A stretch of DNA of 64,000 nucleotides from Lonicera japonica (taxonomy: Eukaryota > Streptophyta > Magnoliopsida > Dipsacales > Caprifoliaceae): the NCBI GenBank assembly GCA_021464415.1, contig CM038470.1:28483601-28547600 (forward strand). Direction: 5' to 3'. A program made the position numbers and the translations under genes. Shown here in pieces: positions 44,571 to 55,490 of the stretch. Below the pieces are notes generated by a model. That model did not search any database. It saw only the letters and a list, made by a program, of their open reading frames with translations, and was not told the origin of the DNA. Within the stretch, counting starts at the first letter, position 1; every line of letters begins with the position of its first letter.

Positions 44571-45764
44571 CTAATGACACACACACACACATTCTTCTCC
44601 CCCTTTTTCTTCATAAAAAAGGAGGGAATAACCCTTGTGGAGGTGGAGGCAGTGGAGGTTGATCCCATGGCATCCAACCCAAAAAAGCGTAGTCCGGATG
44701 ATAATGTTGAAAAGCCGTTTCAATTCAATTAAAGCGATCGTATAACTTAACATCGTTAGGATCGTTAGGATTGTTCTTGGTTGGCGAAGAAGAGGGTGTT
44801 GTTGTGGAACTTTCTCTTCTTCTAGCTCGTTTTCCTCGTCGTCATCGTATAACTTAACATCATTAGGATCGTTAGGAATCCACCGTCCATTTTCCAAATG
44901 GTAATGCATGAGATGAAGCAATCTTTTTGAATACATATCATGCTCGAATAGCTCATACACATCCATTTCGTCATCCAAAGGAACATCATATTGCTTAAAG
45001 AAACATGTCAATACCATACCAAAACCGAGCTCTCTATTTGCATGACTCATGGTGTCATAAAATTTATCAAACATGAGGCTTGCATAGTCAAGCTTATGTA
45101 AGCTAGTGATTGCCCATGTTAGGAAAATATCAAGGTTGGTCACATTAGAGTGACTTCCGGTTCTAGGCAATATGCAATAGGTTATGATATGATGAATGAG
45201 ACGTGCATGAAGATTTAGCATAGCCACGGAGATTCTATCTTCCCAATTGGATCCAACATTTCTAAAACGGCGTTTCAAAAGTGGAGAAATAGCATTTCGT
45301 CGGGTGTACCAAAAAATCCCTTCAAAATTAGTTATAACGATAGTAGTATCTTGCCGATTGAATCCAAAAATGCGAGCAAGATCATCTTTTGAAAAAGTAA
45401 TTAAGTTCCCCTTAATGAAAGTTTTAAGAAGCAATCTATCCACTTCGCCTTGGGGAGAGATTGGATGATGCAAGTTTACATAAAATAGCCTAACCAATCT
45501 AGGATAAATGTTCTCTTTGATGCATAGAAAATTTAGAATCCATTGCCTACGAAAAACTTGCATAATTCGTAACCCATTTTTAGAAAATAGCACGCGATCG
45601 AAGAGTTTTCCTTCAATGATGGCTTGATTTGTGAAGTCGTTATGAAAGCGAGCTTCGAGTTCTTGGGTGAGGAAGAGAGGAGGCATATCATCTTGACTTG
45701 GTTGAGGAGCATTTTTCGGTTCTCGAACACGTCTCCTTGTGTTTCTTCTTGAGCTAGAGGCCAT
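44571..45764 (-). CDS. Copia1 ORF3, 397 codons, in the env-like position after RNase H
   Basis: I chose the start MASSSRRNTRRRVREPK at 45764 because everything upstream in this frame is low-complexity (K/L/S/F-rich leader) and lacks domain character. After a basic N-terminus comes a folded-looking region: FLTQELEARFHNDFTNQAII, FRRQWILNFLCIKENIYPRL, FSKDDLARIFGFNRQDTTIV and NVTNLDIFLTWAITSLHKLD. An acidic stretch (YDDDEENELEEEKV) follows. The end, CVCVCH, is encoded by a CA microsatellite, so the original stop was probably lost or shifted at about 44830. No signal peptide or clear membrane segment is seen, so a true envelope role is doubtful. It resembles plant 'putative transposon protein' families found with SIRE-type elements. 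Function is unknown. Confidence 0.6.
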   Translation of the reverse strand: MASSSRRNTRRRVREPKNAPQPSQDDMPPLFLTQELEARFHNDFTNQAIIEGKLFDRVLFSKNGLRIMQVFRRQWILNFLCIKENIYPRLVRLFYVNLHHPISPQGEVDRLLLKTFIKGNLITFSKDDLARIFGFNRQDTTIVITNFEGIFWYTRRNAISPLLKRRFRNVGSNWEDRISVAMLNLHARLIHHIITYCILPRTGSHSNVTNLDIFLTWAITSLHKLDYASLMFDKFYDTMSHANRELGFGMVLTCFFKQYDVPLDDEMDVYELFEHDMYSKRLLHLMHYHLENGRWIPNDPNDVKLYDDDEENELEEEKVPQQHPLLRQPRTILTILTMLSYTIALIELKRLFNIIIRTTLFWVGCHGINLHCLHLHKGYSLLFYEEKGGEECVCVCH

Positions 45765-46163
45765 AGTAGAAGTGGAATGGTGGGTGAGGGTTTTGAAAAT
45801 TTTGAAGAGAATTTGAATTTTTGAAATTTTGGTAGTGGGGATATGGAATATGGTTGAGGAAATGATTTTTAAATAGGATTTTATGTTGATTTTGAGAAGA
45901 AATTTGAATTTAAAATGGAGAGATTTGAAATTAGGTTGAGGGTTTGGTGTAGAGAGAGAAAGTGGTGATTTGGGTTGATTTTGAATGGATTTTGAAAGAT
46001 TTGTAGTGCATAAATGATGGATAGATGATTTAAAGTAGTTGTGTAACAAGATTTTGAAGCAAATTTGAGTTTTCAAAGGTTTGAGAGTGTAGAAATGGAG
46101 GAATTTTCGTGGGTTTAGCTTTGAAAGAGATGAAGAGAGTAAAAGAAAGTGTAAATATAATAA

Positions 46164-46255
46164 TCTAGGCTTTTGAGTCGACTTAGTGAAAAGCAGGTGA
46201 GTCGACTGGGAAGGGAAGTTGACTAGATGGTGTGTATGGGAGTCGACTCCCTTGC
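46164..46255. repeat. Cluster of GTCGAC palindromes between pol and ORF3
   Basis: GAGTCGACTTAGTG, GTGAGTCGACTGGGA, the variant AAGTTGACTAGA and GGGAGTCGACTCCC lie within about 90 bp. The same motif recurs in the LTRs of this element and in the other copia LTR family here. Confidence 0.6.
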
Positions 46256-46487
46256 TTAATTTTCTGCCAAATTTTCCAGAAATTGCAGCAAATTTCTTGT
46301 TTGCTATTTGATCATCAATTAACATTCTAAAGCTGTAAAAATACTTGTTAATCTATACAATAACATGTAATATTAAGACAAGCACTATTTATACCAAGAA
46401 TTGTGAAAAACTTAGCATAATTAACACAAATGATGTGTGCTAAAAAACAAGCACTAATGATCATATTTATGAACTTTTTGGAATAAA

Positions 46488-48308
46488 CTAGATGTCACAA
46501 GGTCTAGTCATACCTAGTTTATGACGAATAGTACAAAAACGATCATCCGAGAGTGGTTTAGTGAATATATCCGCAAATTGCGATTCAGTGCCAACGAATT
46601 CAATATCAACATCACCTTTTTACACATGATCACGAATAAAATGATATCTTATCTCAATGTGCTTAGTACGTGAGTGTTCTATGGGGTTCTTGGTCAAGCT
46701 AATAGCACTTGTATTGTCACATTTTATGGGAATGTGGCTAAGACTAATTTCAAAATCTTCTAGTTGTTGTTTAATGTACAAGGTTTGTGCACAACAACTT
46801 CCGGCTGCCACATATTCGGCTTCGGCCGTTGAAAGGGCCACCGAGTTTTGTTTCTTGCTTGACCAAGATACTAGTGCGTGTCTTAGAAAATGGCAAGTGC
46901 CACTAGTGCTTTTCTTATCTATTTTGCAACCGGCAAAATCCGCATCGGAATAACTAATTAAGTCAAAAGAGTTCTCTTTTGGGTACCACAAACCCAATGA
47001 ACTAGTACTGGAAAGATAACGAAATATCTGTTTAACAGCAAGCAAATGTGACTCTTTAGGATCCGCTTGGAATCGTGCACAAAGACATACACTAAACATA
47101 ATATCCGGCCTAGAGGCCGTCAAATATAATAAACTACCGATCATATCTCGATATTTCTTGATGTCTACACTTTTACCAATCTCATTTTTGTCGAGCTTGA
47201 AAGTTGAACTCATACGCGTGCTCATGAATTTTGCGCCCTCCATATCGAACTTCTTCAAGAGTTCCTTCATGTACTTCTCTTGATTGATGAAAATTCCTTC
47301 TTGGCATTGTTTCACTTGTAATCCAAGGAAGTAATTCATTTCTCCCATCATTCTCATTTCGAATTCCCTTTGCATACATGTGGAAAAATCCTTACAAAGA
47401 TTCTCGTTAGTAGAACCAAAAATAATATCATCAACATAGATTTGTACAAGTAGCATATCATTGTCATGATTTTTGATAAATAAGATAGTATCAATTTTAC
47501 CTCTAACAAAACCATTGTTAATCAAAAACGAACTTAATCTGTCATACCATGCTCTAGGTGCTTGTTTTAAACCATATAAAGCTTTAGACAATTTAAACAC
47601 ATAATTCGGATAAACATGATTTTCAAAACTGGGAGGTTGTTTCACATGAACTTCATTTTCAATAAAACCATTCAAGAAAGCACTTTTCACATCCATTTGA
47701 TACAACTTAAAATTCTTAAAGCATGAATAAGCAAGTAACATGCGAATGGCTTCTAAACGAGCTACGGGTGCATATGTTTCTTCATAATCAATGCCCTCCT
47801 CTTGATTGTATCCCTGGGCAACAAGTCTAGCTTTATTTCTAACAATTACACCACTTTCATCCTTTTTGTTATGAAATACCCATTTAGTACCTACAATGGT
47901 GTGATCATTAGGTTTGGGGACAAGTGTCCATACTTTGTTTCTCTCAAATTGATTGAGCTTTTCTTGCATAACTATTATCCAAGATTCATCTTGTTCGGCT
48001 TCATTTATGTTTTTGGGCTCATATTGAGAAACAAATGCCACATTATTGCATACATTTCTTAAGGATGATCTAGTCATAACCCTACTAGATGGCTCTCCAA
48101 GAATTTGATCAATAGGGTGGTTTGACACAAATTTCCAACTCCTAGGCAAATCATTCGGGTTTTGCTCGGTTGTGTTTTCTAACTCTTTAGGAGGAGCTTG
48201 AGCACTCGAAGTTTCTTCCTTAGATGTATCATTAATTTAAATATCCGAAACTTTTTGGATAATTTCAACATCGTCATCGGAACGTACTATGGGTGAGAAA
48301 GGATTTGA
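46488..48308 (-). pseudogene. Copia1 reverse transcriptase and RNase H, nearly intact
   Basis: A 509-codon open frame (48149-46620) contains the copia RT signature NKVWTLVPKP, then DYEETYAPVARLEAIRMLLA, MDVKSAFLNG, LYGLKQAPRAWYDRL and the active site YVDDIIFGS with both aspartates. RNase H follows with SYSDADFAGC and KKQNSVALSTAEAEYVA and its conserved D and E residues. A TAA at 46620 precedes the last 43 codons (FVGTESQFADIFTKPLSDDR), which end at TAG 46488. Upstream, two stops near 48311 and 48238 separate it from the integrase core, which is in the same frame. Motifs are intact, so decay is recent. Confidence 0.92.
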
Positions 48309-49035
48309 CTAATCAAATACAACATGCATAGACTCTTGGACTACTAAACTTTTCTTGTTATAAACTCTATATGCTTTACTATTAGTGGCATACCCAAGAA
48401 AATGTTTTTCATCGGATTTAGCATTAAATTTTTCCAAGTGATCACGATCATTCAAAATAAAACATTTACAACCAAAAACTTTAAAATATGCAATATTTGG
48501 TTTCTTGTCATTCCATAACTCATAGGGTGTCTTATCTAACTTTTTACGAATGATAGTACGATTAATCACATAGCATGCGATGTTAGCGGCTTTCGCCCAC
48601 AAATACTCCGGCAAAGAATGTTCATTTAGCATAGTCCTAGACATCTCTTGAAGAGATTTATTTTTCCTTTCAACAACACCATTTTGTTGAGGAGTTCTAG
48701 GTGCTGAAAAGTTATGATTAATACCATGCTTATCACAAAAGTTCTCAATATCAACATTATCGAATTCTCTACCTCTATCACTCTTAACATGCACAATAGA
48801 AACACCTTTTTCATTTTGAACTTTTCTACAAAATTTAGCATAAACATGTGGAGTTTCACTTTTGTGGGAAAGAAAGAACACCCAAGAAAATCTAGTGAAA
48901 TCATCAACAATAACAAGAGTATACAATTTACCACATAAACTAACAACCAAAATAGGACCAAACAAATCAAGATGCAACATATCAAGTGGTTTAGTTGTAG
49001 AAATATCCTTTTTAGACTTAAATGAGATTTGTGTT
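48309..49035 (-). pseudogene. Copia1 integrase catalytic core
   Basis: In the frame beginning at 48980, the first D is in MLHLDLFGPI (residue 5), the second in VKSDRGREFDN (residue 68), and the E in NGVVERKNKSL (residue 104), giving an exact D-35-E spacing. The core is therefore intact. It also has YVINRTIIRKKLDKTPYELW and FKVFGCKCFILN near its end. A one-base frameshift at about 49030 separates it from the zinc-binding part upstream. Confidence 0.92.
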
Positions 49036-49588
49036 GTTTACCAAGTTGACATGCATCACAAATTTTATCTTTAACAAATTTGGTTTTAGGCAATCCTTTA
49101 ACTAATTCTTTTTTAGACAAAACATAAATTAAATCCATATTAGCATGTCCCAATCTTCTATGCCATAACCAAGAAACATCATTAATAACGGATAAACACT
49201 TAACATCTTGTTGAGACAAATCATCAAGCTCAAGGGTGTACATATTGTTGGTTCTATATGCAACAAGTAAAATGGAATCATCACTAACATTTTTGACAAG
49301 GCAACGATCGAATTTAAAAATAACTTCATAGCCCTTATCACATAATTGACTAATGCTAAGTAAGTTATGCTTCAAACCATCAACTAAAAGAACATTATCA
49401 ATACATGTAGAGTACTTACCAACCTTACCTATACCGATGATTTTGCCCTTGGCGTTGTCCCCGAAAGTCATATTCCCTCCTCGCTTGGGAATAAGACTTG
49501 AGAAGTTGTTTTTGTCTCCCATTATGTGCTTTGAGCATCCACTATCCAAGAACCACTTGGTTTTGCTACCTTTGGCTTTCAAGCACAC
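49036..49588 (-). pseudogene. Copia1 protease and integrase N-terminus
   Basis: KTKWFLDSGCSKHIMGDKNN carries the protease active site as D-S-G, as in most copia elements. The pre-integrase zinc-binding segment follows: WHRRLGHANMDLIYVLS and CDACQLGKQHKSHL, with the H-H-C-C residues all present. The frame shifts after about 49035 into an unrelated reading. A single TAG near 49590 separates it from gag. Confidence 0.9.
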
Positions 49589-50668
49589 CTACACCATAAC
49601 CTTAAGTAACTTCTCCTTTGGTACCCAAAATGTGTTGGGTCCCTTTAGGTTAGCAAACATAATGGTTCCTTTTGGAACCCAAACAAGTTTCCTCTTAGGG
49701 AAACTTTCATTCCTATAGTAACAATGATCCACATAGTGAGTATTTCCACCACAATATGAGCAAAGATGAGTGGGATCATGAGCTGTGTATGTTTTAAAAA
49801 CGTTTTTGTAATCCTTTTGGTTGTCAATTTGGTTATAACCCAAACCGGCTTTGTCGAATACACACCTTTGCATTCCTAATAGTTTATCCAAGTTGTCCCT
49901 TCCATTGGTGAACTTGGCTAGACTATTAGTTAAATCATCCACTTGGTCTTTTAATTTGACATTTTCTACTACAAGTGTGTTTGGAGTTTCTTTTTCTTTT
50001 CCTTTCTTCAAAGTTTTGATTTCATTTTTCAAAATTACATTTTCTTTCTCAAAAGTTTCACACTTGCTAGAAACCATCAAATTGTCTTTTTTGAGGCTTG
50101 CATACTTTTTAGATAAGTTTTCAAATTTGCTATGCAATTCCTCAAACATTTCATACAATTCATCATAGTCATTCTCATCCCGTGCATCATTATTAATAGA
50201 GACATTATCATTGCTAAATGAATCATAAATGGAGTCTACCTCATCGTCATTTTCCATAAGGCAAAGGTTTGTCGTTTTCTCGTCGCTAGAGTTGGCATCG
50301 GACTCCCCTTCTTTGAAATCACTTCAAGTGCCTTTAAGGGTGTGTCTTACTTATTTGAAGGCTTTGTCTCCTTTATCTCTTCTCTCCTTTCTTCTAACCG
50401 GGCAATTTGTTTTAAAATGCCCCGGTTCATGGCAATGGAAACATTTCTTCACTTTTTCGTTTTCAACTCTTGGTTGAATTAATCGATCATTGTTCCTCCT
50501 TGATGAAGAACCAAGGTTGTTTCCTTTTCCTTGAAAGTTTTTCTTCTTGGCTAGAAATTTCATGAAATTTCTAGAGAGAAGAGCCATGTTTTCATCACCA
50601 CTCATTGACTCCTCATCATCTTTTCGTTGATTTGCTTCGAGAGCTAGAGTCTTTTTGGCTTTTGAATC
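49589..50668 (-). pseudogene. Copia1 gag, C-terminal part with zinc knuckles
   Basis: 50605-50351 encodes a nucleocapsid knuckle KCFHCHEPGHFKTNCPVRR (C-X2-C-X4-H-X4-C, intact). 50257-49589 encodes an acidic and then coiled-coil-rich spacer (LYEMFEELHSKFENLSKKYA) and a second knuckle-like CSYCGGNTHYVDHC. The coiled-coil spacer between gag and protease is typical of SIRE gag. At least one stop (about 50325) and a frame change are present. The inserted LTR starts directly upstream. Confidence 0.85.
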
Positions 50669-52474
50669 TGTTGGTCGGATTTCAACCCTAGAGGGGGGGG
50701 GGGTGAATAGGATTTAAAAAGTTTAATGCGGAATTTTAAAAACTTTTCGAAAATAGTTTAAGTAAAACAAATTTGCTAAACAAATTATCAAGGAATGCAA
50801 TCAAATAAGCAAACAAGCAAATAAACAATCTCAAGCAAACAATAATGTAGCAAGTAAATAATGAGATTGAGTTAGAAAGATTGAACCGATTTGAAGTCCA
50901 AGACGTTTTGTCCACACGGTTTTGGTTTACCAAACCATAATCCGCGCTCGGTTAGTTCCCCGAGAATTTCCACTAATTCCAATCTTCTTCCGGGTGAAGA
51001 TAAAACCACTACAAGTGTTGTTGTCTCACTACACTCTTTACAAATATTTCTTGACCACAATATTCTCACAAGAATCTCTCTCTTGCTAACCTTGTGAGAT
51101 TTACCTCTCACAATATCTAAACAAGAATTTACCTTCTTGTTTTTCCTATGAGATTTACCTCTCACAATTTGAATATAAAAGTTTGGTGATTCACACAAAT
51201 TTACAATAACTCTCTCAAGTGTTTGTAGAATACAATTTAAGCTCACACCAGAGTTATCTTGAATGATCAATATGATATAGCTCAAATAAAAGATGATTGA
51301 TCAAAAACAATTTCTTAAATCTTTGAATAATGAAGATAGATGAAGAATAGAGTATGAGAGTGATTCAAGGTGTGTAAAATGAGTCTTGGAAGTCATATTT
51401 ATAGTCCCAAAAGTGATATAGCCGTTTGAGAGGTTTGGTAGAAGTTTTGTACCAAAAATAGTAAAAAATTAGAAATCCAACGGCTATATTCAGGTCATCA
51501 ATCGATTGAGCAAGGCTCCTTAGTCGACTGAGTGACCATCAGTCAACTGAGCAAACCCATCAGTCGACTGATGACCTCTGCTGGTCTGTTTAGATAGATT
51601 GCTGCAGACAGCAAATTTTTCCCGATTTGTTTTGATCATATCTCATTATCCAGCCGTTGGAACTTGATGAAATTTTGGATATAAGTACTATAATGTGTTA
51701 ACTAACGGATGTACAAATTTCATAATGATCGGAGTTCGGGAAGGCCTCCTTCAAACCGTTAGATCAAAACTGCGCAAAAACGGAGCGAATCTAGAAAGGG
51801 AAAAAATAAACATTTTTGCAATTAAGTTCCAAAATCAATTTTGATGCTTGGGATAGGTCAAATATATTATCCTAAGACACCTATTTTCATGAGAGCTCAA
51901 AATATGCTCAAATCAATTTAATATGAAATTATTTGAAAACCGGTTTTTGCAAGAATAGTGTTTTCAAAGAAATTTTGATTCAAACTGATTTTGATCAATC
52001 TAACAATGATGTAAGTTCATATTTGAGCTATATAATCAATCAATTAAGAAACTTTACATTAATCCTAAGCAAACACTCAATTACCGAATAGGTGAGTCTT
52101 CGAATGCTTCGATTTGTTTCTTCAAATTGATTTTTCACTTGAAGCTTTTCCCTTGAAGCTTTAGTATATGATCCTTGATCTTTTATGCTTCATGAAATAC
52201 ATTGCTAGCTTGTGAGTGATGAGATTGATCTTCTTGTATTGTCCAACGCTTGTAGAAGAATGATCTTGATTCGGATAGATCGGTTTTAGTCCAATGCTTC
52301 GTTGACTTGATCGGATATTGATTGAATGATCCTTGTCAAACTTCCTTTGAGAAATCGTGCTATTCTTGATTTTCCAAATAAGAAATCTATAATCTTATAT
52401 CAAGAACATGTTAAATTACACATGATTTATTTATTGTTATTATCAAAATAAGATTAAGACCTTCAAGGTCAACA
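50669..52474 (-). mobile_element. Solo copia LTR (related family) inside Copia1 gag
   Basis: Starts TGTTGGTCGGATTTCAACC and ends CCTTCAAGGTCAACA; it is closely related to 293-1815 and 12833-14394. It divides gag between ELEREEEIN and DSKAKKTLAL, both recognisable gag sequence. Flanks GAATC and TAATT do not form a clear TSD, so the target duplication has decayed or the insertion was altered by recombination. It is longer than its relatives because of an extra segment at about 51590-51810. Confidence 0.85.
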
Positions 52475-53190
52475 TAATTAATTTCTTCTTCTCTCTCTAA
52501 TTCCTTCTCATGGGTTTTAAGTGAACCCAAGAGTTCGTCCATGCTTAGCGTCTTGAGGTTCTTGGCTTCTTGAATAGCCGTCACTTTGGGTCTCCATTTC
52601 TTGGGAAGAGTTCTAAGAATTTTTTGAATCTTGTCCTCATTTGAATATACCTTTCCAAGAAGATCTAAAGCAATAGTGATAATATAGAACTTACTATACA
52701 TAGAAGCAAGTGATTCATTTGGCTCCATTTTGAAAAGTTCATAATCATGAACGAGCATGTCAATATTGTCATTCCTAAACTTGTGAGGTTCCCTCATTAG
52801 CAACCTCTAGTTTGTCCCAAATTTCTTTGGCAGTTTTACAACTAAAAATTTTGTTGTATTCGTCCATAGTTAATGCACAATGTAGAGAATTCAAGGCTTT
52901 AGCATTAAATTGGATTTTCTTAATTTTATGTTAATCATATTTGGAAATAGATTTCGGAGTAACATTACCCTTTTCATCGGTTTTAGTAATCTCATAAGGT
53001 CCAATTAGTGTAACCCTCCATTGTTCAAAATCACTAGCTTGAAGAAAAGTACACATGCGATTTTTCCAATAACAATAATTTTTGCCATCAAATAGAGGTG
53101 GCCTAGTGGTGGAAGAACCTTCGTTAAGTCCGGTTGCTTGATAGATAGATATGATCGTAAACTCTAAGATTGTAAAATCAAAACAAAAGT
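52475..53190 (-). pseudogene. Copia1 gag, N-terminal part
   Basis: Minus-strand frames read LNEGSSTTRPPLFDGKNYCY, the usual start of SIRE-type gag, then WKNRMCTFLQASDFEQW, a short stretch KAKEIWDKLEVANEGTSQ-like in another frame, and LVHDYELFKMEPNESLASMY with ILRTLPKKWRPKVTAIQEAK at 52803-52475. Frameshifts at about 52925 and 52800 break it. No ATG lies at the expected start. Confidence 0.85.
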
Positions 53191-53208
53191 ACAACCTCTG
53201 ATACCAAT
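53191..53208 (-). other. Copia1 primer-binding site (tRNA-iMet)
   Basis: On the minus strand CAATTGGTATCAGAGGTTGT directly follows the 5' LTR end. TGGTATCAGAG is complementary to initiator tRNA-Met. Confidence 0.92.
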
Positions 53209-54633
53209 TGTAGGTCAAAAAGTACCCTAGAGAGGGGTGAATAGGGTTTTAAAACTTAATCGAATTTTTAAAATCATTTTAAAAAATATTTAATGTCTAT
53301 ATCAATCAAGCAACCAAGATACAAAGTTAATTCCAATCACAATGAAAATGTAGTAATATATATAATAGAGCAAGAGATAGAAAGATTAAACCGATAGAAG
53401 TCAAAGACTTTTTGTCCACACGGTTCGGCTTGTTAGCCCCTACTTCCGCGCTCGGTTAGTTCCTCGAGAATTTCCACTAATACCAATCTTCTTCCGGGTG
53501 AAGATCAAACCACTACAAGTATTCAAACTCTTACAAATGTTGCTACTTCACAACATTTAACACAAGAACAACTTCTTGCTTTTCTAAGAGATAAACCTCT
53601 CTTGAATTTAGAAGAATAAGTTTTTGGCGATACATACCAAAGTACAATAACACTCAAGTGTATGAAGAATACAAATTAAGCTCACACTAAAGGTTATTAA
53701 GTATGATCAAGAATGATAGCTCAAGAATTGATGATTTGATCAAGTGAAGATTTTGATATTTTCATGTAAAACTCTCAAGAATGATTTTTAGCAATAGATG
53801 ATGTTCAAAGCTAGTAAGAGTGCCCAAAAAGTGTTTTAGAAGTCATATATATATATATATATAGTTTGGGAAACAATATGGCCGTTTTGGGTGGTTGAAG
53901 GTGGTTGTAGCACAAAACTAGTCTAGCAAGAAATCTCCAACGGCTATATTTCCTTGATGAAGTCGACTCCCACAAAATTCATGTAGTCGACTATATGAAG
54001 TAGTCAACTCCCTGAATAGTAATGTAGTCGACTATATTGCTCTGTAGTAGGGAGGTTTTGTGCAATTTTCCAACTTTTGGATTTTGACTCCAAAATTGAT
54101 TATAATGCTTGGGAAATGTCAAAAATAGGTTTCTAAGACTTCTAATATAGTTTTTGTATCAAAAATCATTCATATGAATTTATAGTTAATTTTTCAAGAT
54201 GACTAGTTTTCGGTAAAAGGCTTTTTCAAAGTGAAAACTAGTTCCAATCAATCTTAACATGGCTAAATCATTTTAAGAGCTACATAATTGATCAATGATA
54301 ACTTTTACATAAAATTTAAGCACTCACTCTATTTGTTAATAATTCGAGTATTTGAAATGCTTGATTTTCTTGTACATTTCTTCACTCGTTTGTAGATCTT
54401 GATCCTCTCTTGGTTGTGATTATTTGTATAGCACATGGAGGTCATTTAAGTTCATTCTTGTGAGTTAAAGCAAGTGTTGAGCTTGAATAGGAATTGACAT
54501 TTTTGGTTCGAAGTCAAACTTGGTCGGTAGAGACATTGTTAATAGCTAACATCATTTGAACACATAAGTTAAATAACACTTAGTTAACTTTTTGTTATTA
54601 TCAAAATAAGATTAATTGACTTTAAGGTCAACA
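53209..54633 (-). repeat. Copia1 5' LTR (right copy)
   Basis: Starts TGTAGGTCAAAAAGTACCC and ends TTTAAGGTCAACA; it is followed by the target duplication CAAAC. It has an additional TA microsatellite (53847-53867) and AGTCGACT motifs at about 53957-54032. Confidence 0.94.
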
Positions 54634-55063
54634 CAAACCATCAAATTCAACCAAATAAAACCGTACATTTATACTTAGTTTATTATGTACAAGCAATATG
54701 TACGTAATTGCGTGTTTACAATATTGTTCGTAACGACATTGAATCTATTAATGTCATGACATTGTTTTATATATATTGAAAGTCGGGGGAAACGTTGAAA
54801 TTAGAATGTCGTGTGGTAATAATCTAAAATCCAATTAGCATAATTGGCAGAAAAAGAGAGCAGTGAATTGTTGTCTATTCTATTACTGTAATAACAGAAA
54901 GAAGGATCACTTTTTAAAAGACAATCCACGTACATCACCAACAAACACATCATGTGAATAAGTTTGTTTATCCATTATTTTTCAATTGTTATTTTAATTT
55001 CGAAAAAAGTAAATTATACTCAATCATTCATATTTTAAATACTAGATATGCTTCGCACATAAG
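54634..55063. repeat. Repeat copy B, right part
   Basis: Co-linear with copy A from about 26640 and copy C from about 60590 up to ATACTAGATATGCTTCGCAC, where it stops abruptly at the Tat2 integrase. About 100 bp present in A and C near the copia insertion are missing. Confidence 0.75.
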
Positions 55064-55490
55064 GATACCTTGACTTATGTCAATAAGTATGACATATGCC
55101 AAAAACACGTGCCCTTTATTCACCAGCTCGGCATTGAGCTCTTCCATTTGACTAATCCTTTGCCGTTTGCACAGTGGGGGTTAAATATTTTGGGTACTTT
55201 CCTAAAGGCTTTAGGTTCCAAAAAATTCTTGCTGGTAGCTACAAATTACATCACAAAATGGGTTGAAGTTGTTCCACTAGTTAAAATCACTGATTCGAAT
55301 GTCAAAACCTTTTTGTGGGAAAACATTATCACTCGTTTCAGTATTCCCTAAATCTTGGTATCAGATTACAAAACCCAATTCAAAAGTAAGAGAATTAGAA
55401 GTTTTGCAAAAAGTTGGGTATCCAACAGAGTTTCTCGAGTGTGGCTAACCCTCAAACTAATTGACATATGCAAGCATCGAACAATGTCAT
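55064..55490 (+). pseudogene. Tat2 integrase, N-terminal and core fragment
   Basis: LTYVNKYDICQKHVPFIHQL is the zinc-binding C-x-x-C region (first C as I-C, partly decayed), then FAQWGLNILGTFLKALGSKK, where the first catalytic D has become N, KFLLVATNYITKWVEVVPLV and LVSDYKTQF at the second D (N-G changed to Y-K). Frame is lost after about 55385. Ends in the TSD GTCAT of the solo LTR. Confidence 0.8.

Larger units (their letters stand above)
42925..54633 (-). mobile_element. Full-length copia element (Copia1, SIRE/Maximus type)
   Basis: Two LTRs (42925-44263 and 53209-54633), a perfect 5-bp target duplication CAAAC (42920-42924 and 54634-54638), a tRNA-iMet primer site, gag, protease, integrase, RT and RNase H, a third ORF and a polypurine tract, all on the minus strand in the copia order. 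Pol shows only one frameshift and a few stops. ORF3 after RNase H and the long LTRs fit the SIRE/Maximus lineage. A related LTR is lodged in gag at 50669-52474. Confidence 0.95.

Noticed and set aside
45765..46325. N-terminal 187 codons of the open frame upstream of ORF3
   Set aside because: Low-complexity K/L/S/F/H-rich translation of an AT-rich leader; the protein-like sequence starts at the ATG at 45764.
49353..50477. Several forward ORFs of 80-120 codons
   Set aside because: Shadows of the minus-strand Copia1 gag and protease.
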